In this document: positions 1-11,028 of the stretch, in pieces
Numbering within the stretch: position 1 is the stretch's first letter
How the letters are laid out: every line of letters begins with the position of its first letter
Assembly: GCA_023897205.1 (NCBI GenBank)
Contig: JAHWDD010000003.1
Span: forward strand, 1,057,665-1,121,664
From: Exophiala sp. HKRS030
Lineage: Eukaryota; Ascomycota; Eurotiomycetes; Chaetothyriales; Herpotrichiellaceae
Length of the DNA: 64,000 nt
Direction of reading: 5' to 3'
Translations under genes and position numbers: made by a program
Notes under the pieces: generated by a model
What the model was told of the DNA's origin: nothing
Database searches by the model: none
What the model saw: only the letters and a program-made list of their open reading frames with translations

Positions 1-359
1 TGGAAAGATGCGCATTCTTGGAAATGTCCGCTCAAAACCACATGCGAACGCGAAAAACGCGGAAGACTTTCCGAGGGCGTGCAGTAAAAAGAGATCACTC
101 GTACTTCGCTCCGTAGAAGAGGTAACAACTCATCTCGGCGTCTAGGTAGGTTGAGAGACCAAATCGATCTCAAGTACTTGGTATTGCCGTACACTATGTT
201 CTGGATTCTTCTGCTTTCAAAATTCATGGTTAAGCAAGCACTAGTAGCAGGACCGCTGAATGTACTCTGCTGCAAAGTGAAAAAATCCCCCAGCTTGGGA
301 TGCTGCCCCCAAACCAACCACCGACTCATGTCATCTTTCATCTTTCGAACCTGAGCCCG
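1..359. other. window edge, no gene seen
   Basis: I see no supported coding sequence here. A short open stretch on the + strand lacks family resemblance and any codon pattern. It lies downstream of the first gene, which is transcribed towards the window edge. Confidence 0.5.
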
Positions 360-797
360 TCACATAACATTGCATCCGCATCCATAATCCGGTGATGGCG
401 ATGGCCTCGACATCCTGGTCATGCCACAGGAAGTAGTTGTATACCCCTGACCACCGCCGTAGCCACCACCACCGCCACCACCACCCCAGTGATATACAGG
501 CAAAGGGTTCCCATACCCGTCTGTCAAAGTGTATCCGTTTCCCAGCGTCCCACGATCATAAACATTGTCCACTATTATCCTCGTCGTGCTCGCATCGTAA
601 TCTGCCTTCTTGTCGCATTCGGGGCACGTGTGAGCGGCGGCCGAAATGTATCTCGACCTGAACAATCCCGGTCTGGCCGGCTCAAAGTGATGAAGATGCC
701 CGGCGTCGAAACCGGCGGAGCCCCTGTTGCATTTCTTGACGATGGTGACCCATTTGTGGCGGCAAGTATGCGATTTGACAAGTTCGACGGTGCACAT
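360..797 (-). CDS. hypothetical Cys-containing, Gly-rich small protein
   Basis: Single-exon protein of 145 aa that I do not recognise as a named family. The N-terminus has scattered Cys/His residues (C2, H10, C12, H14, C23), and a CPECDKK motif sits near residue 80. A run of eight glycines follows around residue 106, and the C-terminus ends with CGCN. Small fungal proteins with this build (conserved Cys/His start, low-complexity tail) are common and uncharacterised. The Cys pairs could bind a metal or form disulfides. There is no clear signal peptide. The opposite strand is also open over much of this span but gives a less convincing protein, so the strand choice is likely, not certain. Confidence 0.55.
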   Translation of the reverse strand: MCTVELVKSHTCRHKWVTIVKKCNRGSAGFDAGHLHHFEPARPGLFRSRYISAAAHTCPECDKKADYDASTTRIIVDNVYDRGTLGNGYTLTDGYGNPLPVYHWGGGGGGGGYGGGQGYTTTSCGMTRMSRPSPSPDYGCGCNVM

Positions 798-1191
798 GGT
801 TTTTTCTTGCCCCGGGGGATTCTGGTACGAAGAGATGCGACTCTTGGATTGTCTCCTGCGGAGCAGCTTTTTTCTTGTCGATGCCGATTTTGGTTGAAAA
901 GGTCCGAGGATGTAAAGATAACCTGCATTGAGGAAAAAGGAAGGTTATGGAGGGTCGTATAAACGTAGTTGGTTTCTGGAAGGAGCGTTTGTCGTCGACG
1001 TAGAAAAGTGAAGACTCGCTTCAGTGACACCTTGCAGGTTTCGTGCCTTGAAACTTCTCGTCACCTCTGCGTTTTTCTTTGGCGGAAAACCAACTCAGAC
1101 ACACAGTTTCGACCAGTCATCAATAGACGACGTCAATTGTGAAGAGAAGACCTTGCAACCTCTCCCTTGCATTGGGGAAAGAAGCTGTTTA
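798..1191. other. intergenic, no gene seen
   Basis: Lies between the 5' end of the hypothetical gene and the 3' end of the SDHAF3 gene. Long open frames exist on both strands but look like chance frames without domain content. Confidence 0.5.
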
Positions 1192-1638
1192 CTACTTCTC
1201 TCTCGACGTGGCATCTGCGATGGCTTCGAGGATAGGACCGTCTTCTTCTTCGTCCACGCTGTCTCTCCCTCTCTTTTGTATGGCCTGCATCAGTTCATAC
1301 AGCTGACCTATTTGTTGGTCGCTCATCTTGTCCATCACGCCCGGGTCGATCCTTTGCTCTTGCCAATCCTCCCCCTCGAGCATCTGCCCGTAATTCTGCC
1401 ACTCGGTGAGGAATCCCACAATGTGGAGTGGGTTCTCGATGTCTCGATGTCGCCGGAACTCCGCCTTCAAATAGGTGTCTCCAAAGATTCGTTCTTCTGG
1501 TCCTAATCTCTTGCGGTGTATCCGTAGCAGTCTCCGGTACAGAGGAATAGGAGGGAGGAGAGCGAGTGCGGAAGCTCTTTGGCCCGGACGAAACGCCTGC
1601 GTCGCGGGAGCCGCGAGTAGTCGACTGGTTGGACGCAT
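1192..1638 (-). CDS. SDHAF3: succinate dehydrogenase assembly factor 3 (ACN9/LYR family)
   Basis: A 148-aa, intron-free LYR-motif protein. Known role of the family (yeast Acn9/Sdh7, human SDHAF3): a mitochondrial matrix chaperone that helps mature the iron-sulfur subunit SdhB of complex II and shields its clusters from oxidants. In the sequence, a basic N-terminus with little acid (MRPTSRLLAAPATQAF) fits a mitochondrial presequence. The LYR signature follows as PLYRRLLRIHR at residues 31-41, then the family block with GDTYLKAEFRRHR and the FLTEWQNY segment near residue 76. The length is near the family norm of about 120-150 aa, and the acidic C-terminal tail is typical of fungal members. The start is the first Met of the frame and supplies the presequence. 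Confidence 0.93.
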   Translation of the reverse strand: MRPTSRLLAAPATQAFRPGQRASALALLPPIPLYRRLLRIHRKRLGPEERIFGDTYLKAEFRRHRDIENPLHIVGFLTEWQNYGQMLEGEDWQEQRIDPGVMDKMSDQQIGQLYELMQAIQKRGRDSVDEEEDGPILEAIADATSREK

Positions 1639-2227
1639 GCTGAGTGCGTTCAGCTCCGAAAGACTCCTACGGCAAGTCGTCGACTGGTATCTCTATAAGA
1701 GCATCTGCATAAATCAAAAATGTAGCTCATACCATTTACGAGTGGTGAAATCATTAAAAAGGTCGACTTTTTGGGGCACGTTTCCGATATTTATCCGATT
1801 CATAGAGGGTATTGTGAGCAAAGCCAACCATACCAAAGACAGGTACATTTTCTATCCGTACTAAACGTCTGATGCAGCAATCTGGAATTCTACCACAATC
1901 TCTGTGGTGCTTCCAAGTAATAGCTTGTCCCATCTTTGCTCTGTGTGCATACATACAGCAGACAAGCAGCATAATTTTTGTTTGACCTCTCCATCAAAGC
2001 ACCATCTTTTCTCAACCCATCCTAATAAATCGAGGCTCACAAGCCTAATCGAGCGCCAATTTGTGAGAAACATTAGTATAAAACAACCGAAATTGATGGG
2101 GTATCCGCTGTCGTGCGTCTCTCATAACATGCAAGTCTTCATAATGTTACAAGAAAATGAATAAAAGTCGTAAGGTCATATGTTACATGGGTTGGCTGCT
2201 GGAGGCGGTGGCGTCACGAGACCACCA
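1639..2227. other. intergenic, no gene seen
   Basis: AT-richer spacer holding the promoter of the SDHAF3 gene (- strand) and the 3' end region of the F-box gene. Short open frames on both strands have no recognisable content. Confidence 0.5.
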
Positions 2228-3799
2228 TTAACCACTGCAGTCCATCTCTGAATCGTCTGAATCAGGCGGATCAGTGCTCTCATCCGAGAAAGGGCCATAG
2301 TCCATGCGAAGTTCTTCTGGGTCTCCGAAGTCGTCATGTTCGAGCGGATGCAGGTCGTCCTCCTCGTCGTCGTCATGATCAAGCTCGTTCGAACCGTAGC
2401 GACTAGTCACGTAGACGTCGAGAGAATCAGACATAGTCACCTCCAGGAAGCTATCCACATAGGCTTCCGAATCGAAAAAGTGCATTGGATACATTTGTTC
2501 AGAGTCCTCCAAGATACCTTGAGCGGAGAAAGCGGCAAGCTTCAACTCTCTACGCATCCGTCGAGTTGCATCAACCCAAGAGCCCCGCTCTAGCGTGATA
2601 AAACCGAGCTTGAAGACATGGATGGCGGGCTGACGCTTCAACATGGCCAGGAGATCATCCTGAGTAGTCGACAGGCAATCGAGGTCCAGGTAGTTGAGTT
2701 TGGGCCAAGAATGTTCTCCAAGAATCATCTTCATGTCTGTACAAGGGCCATGATAACCGTAATCCTCGAAGTTGACCGTGAGCGATTCTAGACCCGTAGC
2801 TGCACACAAGGCATCTCGAAGAATCCCTTTGCGCAGGTCTCCGTAACAGGTATCTGCCGGCATGTCGCCCCAGGTGACAACTTCATCCCGCTCAAGACGA
2901 AGACCCAGCTCAATTACTTTGAGGTTACTGAAGGCCACACAGATCATGTCGCGTGGCATGTAGTCACTGAAGAATTTTGGAGACATGACATGGACTGCGA
3001 GTTCGCGAAGATTGGTCAAAGGTCGACTTTGGGGGAAGAGAATATGCTTGAGCTGCTCCTTTGTATGCTTGGTATCACCTTCAATTGGCATTGCACAATC
3101 AATAGCAAAGGTTTCGAGAAATCTTTCTGATAATACGTGCTTGCACCTTCCAACGGTGTTCAGTGCAATTTTGGTGAGTCGTGGAAAGCGTCGAATACTA
3201 GGTCCAAGTACTTCGGAGTAGGTTGTGCCTTTGATCAAGTCCTGCTGGTCATTGAGAACTTGTCGATAGCGATCATATTTGTTCTCAATCTCTTTCTGGA
3301 ACTTGGCAAGGTTGCGTTCAAACAATCTTTTCTCCCGATCAGTGGCATGTCTTGGAGGTGGTTGCGGTCTCTCTTCTCTGTGGTGTTCCAATTCGTAGTG
3401 GGCAGAATAGGAGTGAATACAGCCGATATTCGCCAGAATGTTTGCTTCAAAGACAACCGTTTCGACATTTTTGCAGAAGACGTCATGATTGGCTATAGCA
3501 TTCAATCGCTGGAGAGAGTCTTGACTACAATGGAACCGAACTTTGGATACCAAAGCTTCTGCTCCAATAGCAGCCAGACGTTTGGCAGTGAGTCGGAAGC
3601 TTGCCAGGCTCTTGAAGTCCAGAAGACGGCAGACTTTCAGAAGTACCTCGTCTGGACACTGCTGCATTGCTGCAAGCTCTGGCAGCGTCTCCATGATGGT
3701 GTAAGGTTGCTGGAAAGGTGGTACAGGATGGGATGAGGTGGTAGGATGGGAACGACGTTGTGAAGCGGGGAAGACAACTGCGTTGAAGGTTGTAGGCAA
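2228..3799 (-). CDS. F-box protein with acidic C-terminal tail
   Basis: Single-exon protein of 523 aa from the first Met. The more likely start is the Met at 3694 (METLPELAAMQQ), which removes a low-complexity Ser/Pro/His leader and gives about 488 aa. An F-box-like segment follows directly (CPDEVLLKVCRLLDFKSLAS, then FRLTAKRLA). F-box proteins connect substrates to the SCF ubiquitin ligase through Skp1; that role is known of the family and inferred here. The middle has leucine-spaced stretches resembling irregular LRRs (ENL/LNYLDLDCLS type), and the C-terminus is strongly acidic (HDDDEEDD and SDDSEMD). It is divergent from a second F-box gene at 4929. The target is unknown. Confidence 0.8.
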   Translation of the reverse strand: MPTTFNAVVFPASQRRSHPTTSSHPVPPFQQPYTIMETLPELAAMQQCPDEVLLKVCRLLDFKSLASFRLTAKRLAAIGAEALVSKVRFHCSQDSLQRLNAIANHDVFCKNVETVVFEANILANIGCIHSYSAHYELEHHREERPQPPPRHATDREKRLFERNLAKFQKEIENKYDRYRQVLNDQQDLIKGTTYSEVLGPSIRRFPRLTKIALNTVGRCKHVLSERFLETFAIDCAMPIEGDTKHTKEQLKHILFPQSRPLTNLRELAVHVMSPKFFSDYMPRDMICVAFSNLKVIELGLRLERDEVVTWGDMPADTCYGDLRKGILRDALCAATGLESLTVNFEDYGYHGPCTDMKMILGEHSWPKLNYLDLDCLSTTQDDLLAMLKRQPAIHVFKLGFITLERGSWVDATRRMRRELKLAAFSAQGILEDSEQMYPMHFFDSEAYVDSFLEVTMSDSLDVYVTSRYGSNELDHDDDEEDDLHPLEHDDFGDPEELRMDYGPFSDESTDPPDSDDSEMDCSG

Positions 3800-4928
3800 G
3801 AGCGTGGGAGGAGATGCACGGCCGGCGACAATGACAGTGACAGCGACAGTGATGGGTGCAGACGCAACCTTGATTGCTCGCCGGCGAGAGCAAGATTGTG
3901 CGGAGGAACTGTGTTAAGCCATATAGAGATGGAATGATTGTTATGCTGCAGGTGGTTTGATTTGGTTCAAACAAGAAAGGAAGGAGCGACGCAGGTTAAT
4001 TCAATGGGTGACAAAATATATCATGCCGTCTTGCCGTACAAGAAACATCCCTGTACTTGACTGACCGGGGTTGACTGGGCGTCAGGGTCTCACTATTGAC
4101 TCGCTGCTATCCGTAAGTGTTGAGGGCCTGTCCTGGCTTCACTAGGTACCTGTAGATATCACAGGCTCCCCCGGTTCTTTCCCTTGAGACAACACAGTTG
4201 CAGAGAAGTCACCCTCAGACACGTCGAGACACAGTACAGTGCGCAGGACGAAGGACATCATCTCCAATACCTACAACTCCGTATTCTCTATCCCACACCT
4301 ATGCGCCTGTCTTGGTCGATCTTTTCCTATCAGGCACCATCAACATTATCAGTTCATACAAAGTCCTGACTATCCATAAGGTGTCTGTGACCGATCATTA
4401 TCCCTACGAATTACCCTTCAGAAGTCCAACTCCATACAGCACACGACGGTCGATCTCATTAGTTGTGCCCCTCGTTTCCTTCTGGCGTGGAGCGCGTAAA
4501 GTGGTGCTCCCGAATCGCACTATTCCCAGGCGGTGCTTAGCCTCCCTCCAGCTCCCCGGCCAACCTACTACGCCTATTGTATGTAATGTACGGATACAGA
4601 ACGAATAACCGCCGCAAGTCATTCACATTCTATTTGGGCCTGACTGCACCAGCCCAACAGCCAACTCTACACTTGCCAGCGTCAACCACAGACCGTGTGA
4701 CTCGATTGTCTGTCCAACCTGGCCCGCACGTCAACCGCTTATCGTCGCTCCTCTTCTCACCTCGTCGCCCTTTCATCGTCTCACCCTTCATGTTCAGCTA
4801 GCACGCACTGTCCCGGCTCAGGGCCACCGCCTTGAGCCTTTAATCAAAGAGACCAGACTTTCCGCAGTACACACCTCGCGAAACCTGCAAACACATAGGA
4901 GTGAACGTAGACCCGAGACCATCACAGG
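3800..4928. other. shared upstream region of two divergent F-box genes
   Basis: A 1.1-kb noncoding spacer between two divergently transcribed F-box genes. It is pyrimidine-rich on the + strand close to the downstream gene (about 4640-4830), as is common in fungal 5' leaders. I see no further gene. Confidence 0.5.
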
Positions 4929-7544
4929 ATGGAATCGAGCCATGAGGGAGACGATGGCAGTCAAAAGATGAAAAGAGCGGGACATCACACACTTCTGGCC
5001 AAACACTTACAGGGAAAGAAGCCGGAATGGGATGCTATCTCTTCACAGAAACAACCGCTACGTCTCCTTGACCTGCCTATGGACATTCTACAAGCCATTC
5101 TCAAGGAACTCACCCATACTAACGATCTCACATCACTCGCCCTCACCCACTCTGCCCTGCATGCCCTTGTCATCCCACACATCTACTCCAGATTTGATAT
5201 TGTCTGGCCTGATGCGAATGCCACTTTCGAGAATCGCATGGGAGTTGATGCTTTGACATATGGATTGGCAACTCTGGTCATGGCCCAGGACGTCTTTGGT
5301 GAGGCCCCATACCAGCAACAGTCTCTGCACCAGTGTCAACAGTGTGGACACCACAATCACCCTACACCTCTCAACTCCGACGGCCCTCGAAAGATACGAC
5401 GTGGCAACCATTTTGCTCAGTATACCAAGAAGTTCAGTCTGGGGAATGGGCCGGCGGATTGGGTTCAAGAGTATCTCATAACCAAAGAAGGCGGCAAAAT
5501 GCTCGGTACACTCGTTGCTCTTGCAATTGGGAGAATGCGAAATCTGGAAGCCTTCATTTGGGATATGCCCACTGGTGTTCTCCGAGATGTATGGCTGGCT
5601 CTCGCTTCTCTTGGTAACCGCGACGATGGGCAAGAATGTCGTTTGGAACGGATATGGGTTCGATGGCACGATAACCAAGATCAAGGCCCGTTGGCTTCCC
5701 CGCCACTACCAGGAGCCGGTCCCGGTGCGCATGTTTCGAACTTGCCATCCATTCTAGCTGGCACAGCAACGTCCTTGTTCCAAATCCCTCCATACCCTCG
5801 CGTTGAATTTCCGACCTTTTCAATATTGCCTCCCCTCCGAAGTCTTAGTGCCCTAGACATTGATGAGTTGCCCTACGCCGAGGAAATGAGTGTTCTTATT
5901 GAGAGATCACTTGACAAGATGGAAGAACTACGAGTAGGGATGGCTCCACACGCCCAATACGACATATGGGCCCGGCCAACAGATAATAGAGCCCCTGTCT
6001 TGCAGCCTTTGATGTCCTCGCCAAGCGATCAAACGCCGAGGCCTGGGGGAATTCTGGGGATTCTCGTGCATCGATTCTGCGATCCATTCGTTCAAGATCG
6101 AACCAAAGACTTCACTTCTGACCCTGAAGCACAAGAATACTCGATCCAGGAGGTCGATGAATCCCACAACCCGGAAAATGGCAAAGATGTCGCTGAGGTC
6201 CATAGTCAGGCGATGGATGTTGAGCATCTGGGTGCTATTCTTTCGGCTCAGAACCTCGAAGATGAGGAATCGGATCCAGCACCGAAAGAAAATACCTCTC
6301 TCGAGCAGCGTCACGTTCCAGAACAGAGCAATCTTCGAAATGCTGGGGAATCATTCGACGACCCCTATCAAGAAAACCGTCCTTTCCGGAAGCTCCGCTT
6401 AAACACATTGGAACTTGAGCGGGTGTATCTTTCGATTACAGTCTTGTCCAAAGCAATTGACTGGTCAAGGTTGAAAACTCTCACTCTTCTGGGTTGTAGA
6501 AATCATGAGCAACTTTGGAAGGCACTCCGCAAACAATTCACCCCCACCAGTCGAAGGAGAGTGTCATCGACAGTCTTCAGGACATCTGCCAACGGCTTTT
6601 CGAAGATACCTACCGAAACGGCACCGTCATCTTTGGAACCTGCTCCATCGGACTATCCGCTTGGACTCAAGAGGCTTCATACCGACACTGTTTCGCCTTC
6701 GTTGATCGCATTTATCAAAGACACACTTGCACCCGATAGTCTTGAGTGGCTTTTCTTGCAAGCTAACCCAACTTACAAGTCTCAAGTCACAATAGACATG
6801 ATATACAGGGGCGCTATTCGCAGACACCGCGGAAGTCTCAGGAAATTACTCATTGACAGCACGTTGCGAACCGAAGATCCAGACCCTCCAGACACGTGGA
6901 GACGATGGGTCTTTAATCGTGAATTGATAACTTGCATCACGAGCGGAAAGATGAAGCTTCGGGAGCTGAGTATGTCGATCGACTACAAAGACTGGCACCA
7001 CTTCCTTCGACGACTGCCCAATGCGACAACCTTGCGGTCATTGCACATTTCACACATTGCCGAGCATGTCAATGGCACAGTCCACTCACGCGACGCGGCA
7101 TTGCAAGTCCTCGACATTGTCGCGCTAAGACCAGAACTTGAGCTGTGTTATTTGGGTATACAAACGCATTGTTACGAAATTCTCGAGTACGCCAACACGC
7201 GGAAAGGACCTGTCTTGACTGGTCCGAATGGATCGGGAAGCGGCGGTCACTCTGGTGAGGACGTTGATACCGACCAGGATGCGGGACCCGCTGGCGGGGA
7301 TGCCCATCCAACACCTCAAGGTCATCACCACAGTCATCGCTTCTCTCATGACGACGACGAGGATGGAGACATGGATGATACGAGTGACTTTGAAGTTGTC
7401 TCAAGTAGTGATGAAGAAATGACCGACGAAGAGGGCTTGCAAGGGTCGAATTCGAACGTGCCAAAGCCGACCTGGCGGTTACGCGAGATTCTCTTTTATG
7501 ACGATAAAATTTCAATCTTCAAAGCAAGGCATGGAAGATTATAA
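4929..7544 (+). CDS. F-box domain protein, large, acidic C-terminus
   Basis: An intron-free protein of 871 aa. The F-box lies at about residues 42-90: LLDLPMDILQAILKEL, then the conserved LTSLALTHSALHALVIPHIY, the usual fungal F-box pattern. The following 600 residues have leucine-rich segments (for example LRKLLIDSTLR and LRELSMSIDYKDW) suggesting a degenerate solenoid for substrate binding. A CQQCGHH pair near residue 137 is a possible metal site. The C-terminal 110 residues are low complexity: Gly/Ser, then HHHSH, then acidic DDDEDGDMDD. Known family role: SCF substrate receptor. The substrate is unknown. It stands back to back with the other F-box gene but is not an obvious recent duplicate. 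Confidence 0.88.
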   Translation: MESSHEGDDGSQKMKRAGHHTLLAKHLQGKKPEWDAISSQKQPLRLLDLPMDILQAILKELTHTNDLTSLALTHSALHALVIPHIYSRFDIVWPDANATFENRMGVDALTYGLATLVMAQDVFGEAPYQQQSLHQCQQCGHHNHPTPLNSDGPRKIRRGNHFAQYTKKFSLGNGPADWVQEYLITKEGGKMLGTLVALAIGRMRNLEAFIWDMPTGVLRDVWLALASLGNRDDGQECRLERIWVRWHDNQDQGPLASPPLPGAGPGAHVSNLPSILAGTATSLFQIPPYPRVEFPTFSILPPLRSLSALDIDELPYAEEMSVLIERSLDKMEELRVGMAPHAQYDIWARPTDNRAPVLQPLMSSPSDQTPRPGGILGILVHRFCDPFVQDRTKDFTSDPEAQEYSIQEVDESHNPENGKDVAEVHSQAMDVEHLGAILSAQNLEDEESDPAPKENTSLEQRHVPEQSNLRNAGESFDDPYQENRPFRKLRLNTLELERVYLSITVLSKAIDWSRLKTLTLLGCRNHEQLWKALRKQFTPTSRRRVSSTVFRTSANGFSKIPTETAPSSLEPAPSDYPLGLKRLHTDTVSPSLIAFIKDTLAPDSLEWLFLQANPTYKSQVTIDMIYRGAIRRHRGSLRKLLIDSTLRTEDPDPPDTWRRWVFNRELITCITSGKMKLRELSMSIDYKDWHHFLRRLPNATTLRSLHISHIAEHVNGTVHSRDAALQVLDIVALRPELELCYLGIQTHCYEILEYANTRKGPVLTGPNGSGSGGHSGEDVDTDQDAGPAGGDAHPTPQGHHHSHRFSHDDDEDGDMDDTSDFEVVSSSDEEMTDEEGLQGSNSNVPKPTWRLREILFYDDKISIFKARHGRL

Positions 7545-8674
7545 CAGTGTTCAATCTATGACTCAGAACTACAAGGACTGGTTGATACAAATGGGTATAA
7601 GAACGAATATCGAAGTGACATGCTCATTTCGGAAACGATGGTCGGATGTATCTCGAATGGATTGATCCAGTCGTCAGAATAGCCACCTTCAAACGAACAA
7701 GCAGGCTTTCATGAACGCTGGACACGCAAAGGGCAAAGTTCTCCTCTGCGTGGGTATGAAGGATTTTGGCGAGTTCACTGAACCGAGACGAAAGAAGAAT
7801 CCCACTCAGCAGGGCTCACGGCTTATGGGACGGGCTCAAGTCATGTTTACATCCGTTAGAAGTTGGCTCATGAAGGTTTGCTGGCTAGGTTGAAAGGCTC
7901 CCGGATGGACTTGACGGCCTCCATGTCTGTCCTCCTCGGTGACGAACCAAAGCCTGCCTGGTAAGTGAGGAAAGGGCCTTATCATCCTGGGACTGGTGAA
8001 GGAAATAACGATAAAGGGATTGATGATGAATGGTAACGAGAGTTCGAATCGACAGGACATCATACGGATCAGGCAAGGTCTAGCTAGGGGGTTAATTAGT
8101 TGATTGCAAGCGTTTGTAGAATATATTCAGTTCAGTGAAAATCCGTTTGAGACTCTTTTTCTTTGGTTTGTGGCGAAACTGGTTACATACGGAGTATGGC
8201 AGTACGACTTGTACCTGTGCGAGACACGCTGCCACCGTCGGATCGAGTTGACCAAACTTTTTGGTTTCAAAAAGCAGAGAAAAAGTGAATTTCCCGCGGA
8301 AAGGTACGTGAATAAGTGGCTTGCCCTTTTGGGGGTAAGGGGGGAGTAGGGGAGGGGGCGTAAGGTAAGGCTCGTGATTCGACTTTTGGTACACCGTATC
8401 GTCCAGGTGACTACCAACATTTTTGGTCATCCTGAGAGCAAACCTTCAATCCACACACTTGCCCTCTCACACTTGTCCGTGACGATCAGGGCCGGCACGT
8501 TGGGAATAAGCGTCCCCGATTACTGCTTAGAATCTCATCTCCAGGGGAGGGGGAGGATGGCGGCAGGCTGCTCAGCTTGCATCTCAGCCCCTGGCATCTT
8601 ATCATCACTCGTGATGATCACCGTAAGCGACAGATGAGATGAAAAGAAACGCAAAAATTTTCCTTCTTCTTCTT

Positions 8675-8695
8675 CAACAACAACAACAACAACAA
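8675..8695. repeat. (CAA)7 microsatellite
   Basis: Seven tandem CAA units, directly preceded by a short TTC-rich run from about 8662. Confidence 0.9.
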
Positions 8696-8750
8696 CGACA
8701 AAAGTCTCGTGTCAAAACAGCAACACTGGCACACACACATATACACACAA

Positions 8751-8821
<71 letters not shown>

Positions 8822-8822
8822 T
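8751..8822. repeat. TC/CT microsatellite of about 72 bp
   Basis: Nearly pure TC dinucleotide tract interrupted only by single G substitutions (TCTG) near 8774 and 8816. Its reverse strand spells a long GA repeat, which creates misleading Arg/Glu open frames. Confidence 0.95.
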
Positions 8823-9491
8823 TCTTTCCCATGATCTTCGTCCCGCGGCGGCGTTCTGTTGTGTCATTGTTGATGGCAAAAAGACTAATCAGCACTTACC
8901 GTGGTGGACCGATTTGTTTCGCCCACAAATAATGATCCATGATCAACAAAGCGTGGTGTCTCGCGTAAGATCTTCCAGGGTCAAACGCCATTTTTATTCG
9001 GGCAATGCAATGATGATGATGATGATGACAGGGGTTGGAAGGTGGAAAAAGAAAAACAAAAAGGCCAGGAACCTATCCGTATGTACTCGTACCTTGTAAG
9101 GGGTACTTTGATCATTTGTAAGGCCCCCGCAATGGTTTTGTTGTTTTTGTCATGTAGGATTGTTGACTCGTAGAGGGGACGTAGAGTGGTGACATTGGGA
9201 AAGCTTAGAGCCGCTGTGGTGAGAAACGACATGGCAATGGACCGACCCAAAACAGGGAATTTTGGGAGGGCAGGGGGGGTGTCATTCGCCTCGCTTTGTT
9301 TACGGTGGCGGCGACTCGTGTTTCTTCGATTTCGCCCCGGTCAGTTTTGTTTGGTTTTCATGTACGGAGTACAGTAAACGGTGTAACATTCAAAAGGACA
9401 AGAAACCAAATAACGTGGGTTATGCATGACATACGAGTAAGAGTTCGGACAACGAGAAGGATAATCCACAATACGGAGTACATCATAACTT

Positions 9492-9507
9492 CCCCCCCCC
9501 CCCCCCC
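9492..9507. repeat. 16-C homopolymer
   Basis: An uninterrupted run of sixteen cytosines about 10 bp after a TACGGAGTA motif. The exact length may be unreliable because homopolymers of this size are error-prone in sequencing. Confidence 0.85.
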
Positions 9508-11028
9508 ATGTTGGAAAGAGAAAAAAAAGCAGACTTGGACTCGCTCGACGGAGAAATTGCGGTGCGTCAGCAGATGGTGGTAGAATGGGAATTCCGAACG
9601 GGGTGGAGAGGAGGATAAAATGTCGGCCATTTGATGACCTTTGATTACTTGATGATTGATGATGATGATATTGATGAACAAGACCATAAAAGAAAAGCAA
9701 AGGACAATTTGTATTACCCGTAGGGAAGAGGAAGATGGGGGAGTTTTTTTTGGGTGCCGGCGACGGGGAAGTCGAGGCAGCAATTGGTGGAAAAGGGGCG
9801 CCATAAGAAAGGTGACTTATACAGTACTAATACAATATAATTAAGTACGGAGTACATCATATCGAGGGAGGATACTGACAAACCAAACCCACTCTGTATT
9901 GAGACCGATTACTGGTAGACTTGTTGAATCTCTACCGAGTATTACTGTAAAGCTTTGTACAGAGTAATAATTCACTAACAAACTCATCGGATACTCCGTA
10001 GTCGGTAAACGGATCTTTTACGACGCGGCCAAGACGGTGTCAGCCTCGCCCCCCCCGTATCCTAAATGGTATTGATCACGAACACACGACCCATGCTCAC
10101 TTTCACACTTTGCTTGCTTGCTGATTTGCTCGTCTCCAAACATTTTGGCCTGATTTCTATTCTATATGGTTACGGAGAGTACACTTGGCACACCTGACAG
10201 AGGGAGGGAGAGACTGAATTCCATCATCCCCTGTTCCTTGCACCGTCATTCACGTTCTTTCTCTCCACTACCCTACTTGGGTACTCCGTACGGAATCTAC
10301 CATACACACATCAACAAACGCAACATGGTACAAGGATGTGAATCTTTTTCTTTTCCCACTCTCGCCAAATACGGGGAGTATAAATTTGTCAATTGATTAT
10401 CCCCATCCCCCCATCCCCGGTCCCAGGACTCGCCGGGCCAACTTTTGGCTGTGCGACGTCCACTTACGTCCGTGTGCCGGGGCAGATAGATATAGTGCAA
10501 CTCTTGCGGCCCGTGGCTTCGTTCTCGGTCAGCCAGCTGTACCAAACTGTCAATGTCGGTTGATGGCCATAGGGCTGTGGCCCCAGCCTCGGCCCTAAAG
10601 AAAATAAAGCCGTGGGCAGTGCGGAGCCTTGCAGGGTACGTTCAAGGCGCAGCAAAGGCATGGACTGACCCTTGGTCGTACCGTGTCCCTTTATCAAACC
10701 GTAATATTTGGGGCCGAGGTATGTCGTATGGCGTTTGTCCGTGACGAATGTGTGTGAATGCCTACAAAGTGGCGTCTGCCTTGCAAAGAGGCACTGGCAA
10801 GCTGAACAGTCAAGGCCACGCCACAACACATGTCGATGAGGACCCACACCTGGTGTTCCAAGTCTTGGTTGAGTGACATTGTCAGTCAGTAATATGAAAT
10901 CGCATGGTTCATCTGACACTTTTTCCCTTCCAGCAACGCCGATGTAGGATCGCTGAAATCGTCCCATGTCGTAATCGTATCTTCGTATGGTGAATAAGTA
11001 ACACCGAATGCTGACACCACGATTCTTC

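Larger units (their letters stand above)
7545..11028. other. 3.5-kb gene-free tract with simple repeats
   Basis: I find no convincing coding sequence. The open frames are short, overlap each other on both strands and are mostly translations of microsatellites. The tract holds a (CAA)7 run, a TC repeat of about 70 bp, a GAT run at 9011-9028, a 16-C homopolymer, and six exact copies of TACGGAGTA/TACTCCGTA. No transposase, reverse transcriptase or terminal repeats are visible. It may hold a long noncoding RNA or an unusually long upstream region, but nothing in the sequence shows either. Confidence 0.5.

Noticed and set aside
8639..8932. Open frames made of Leu/Ser or Arg/Glu repeats
   Set aside because: They are translations of the TC/GA microsatellite.
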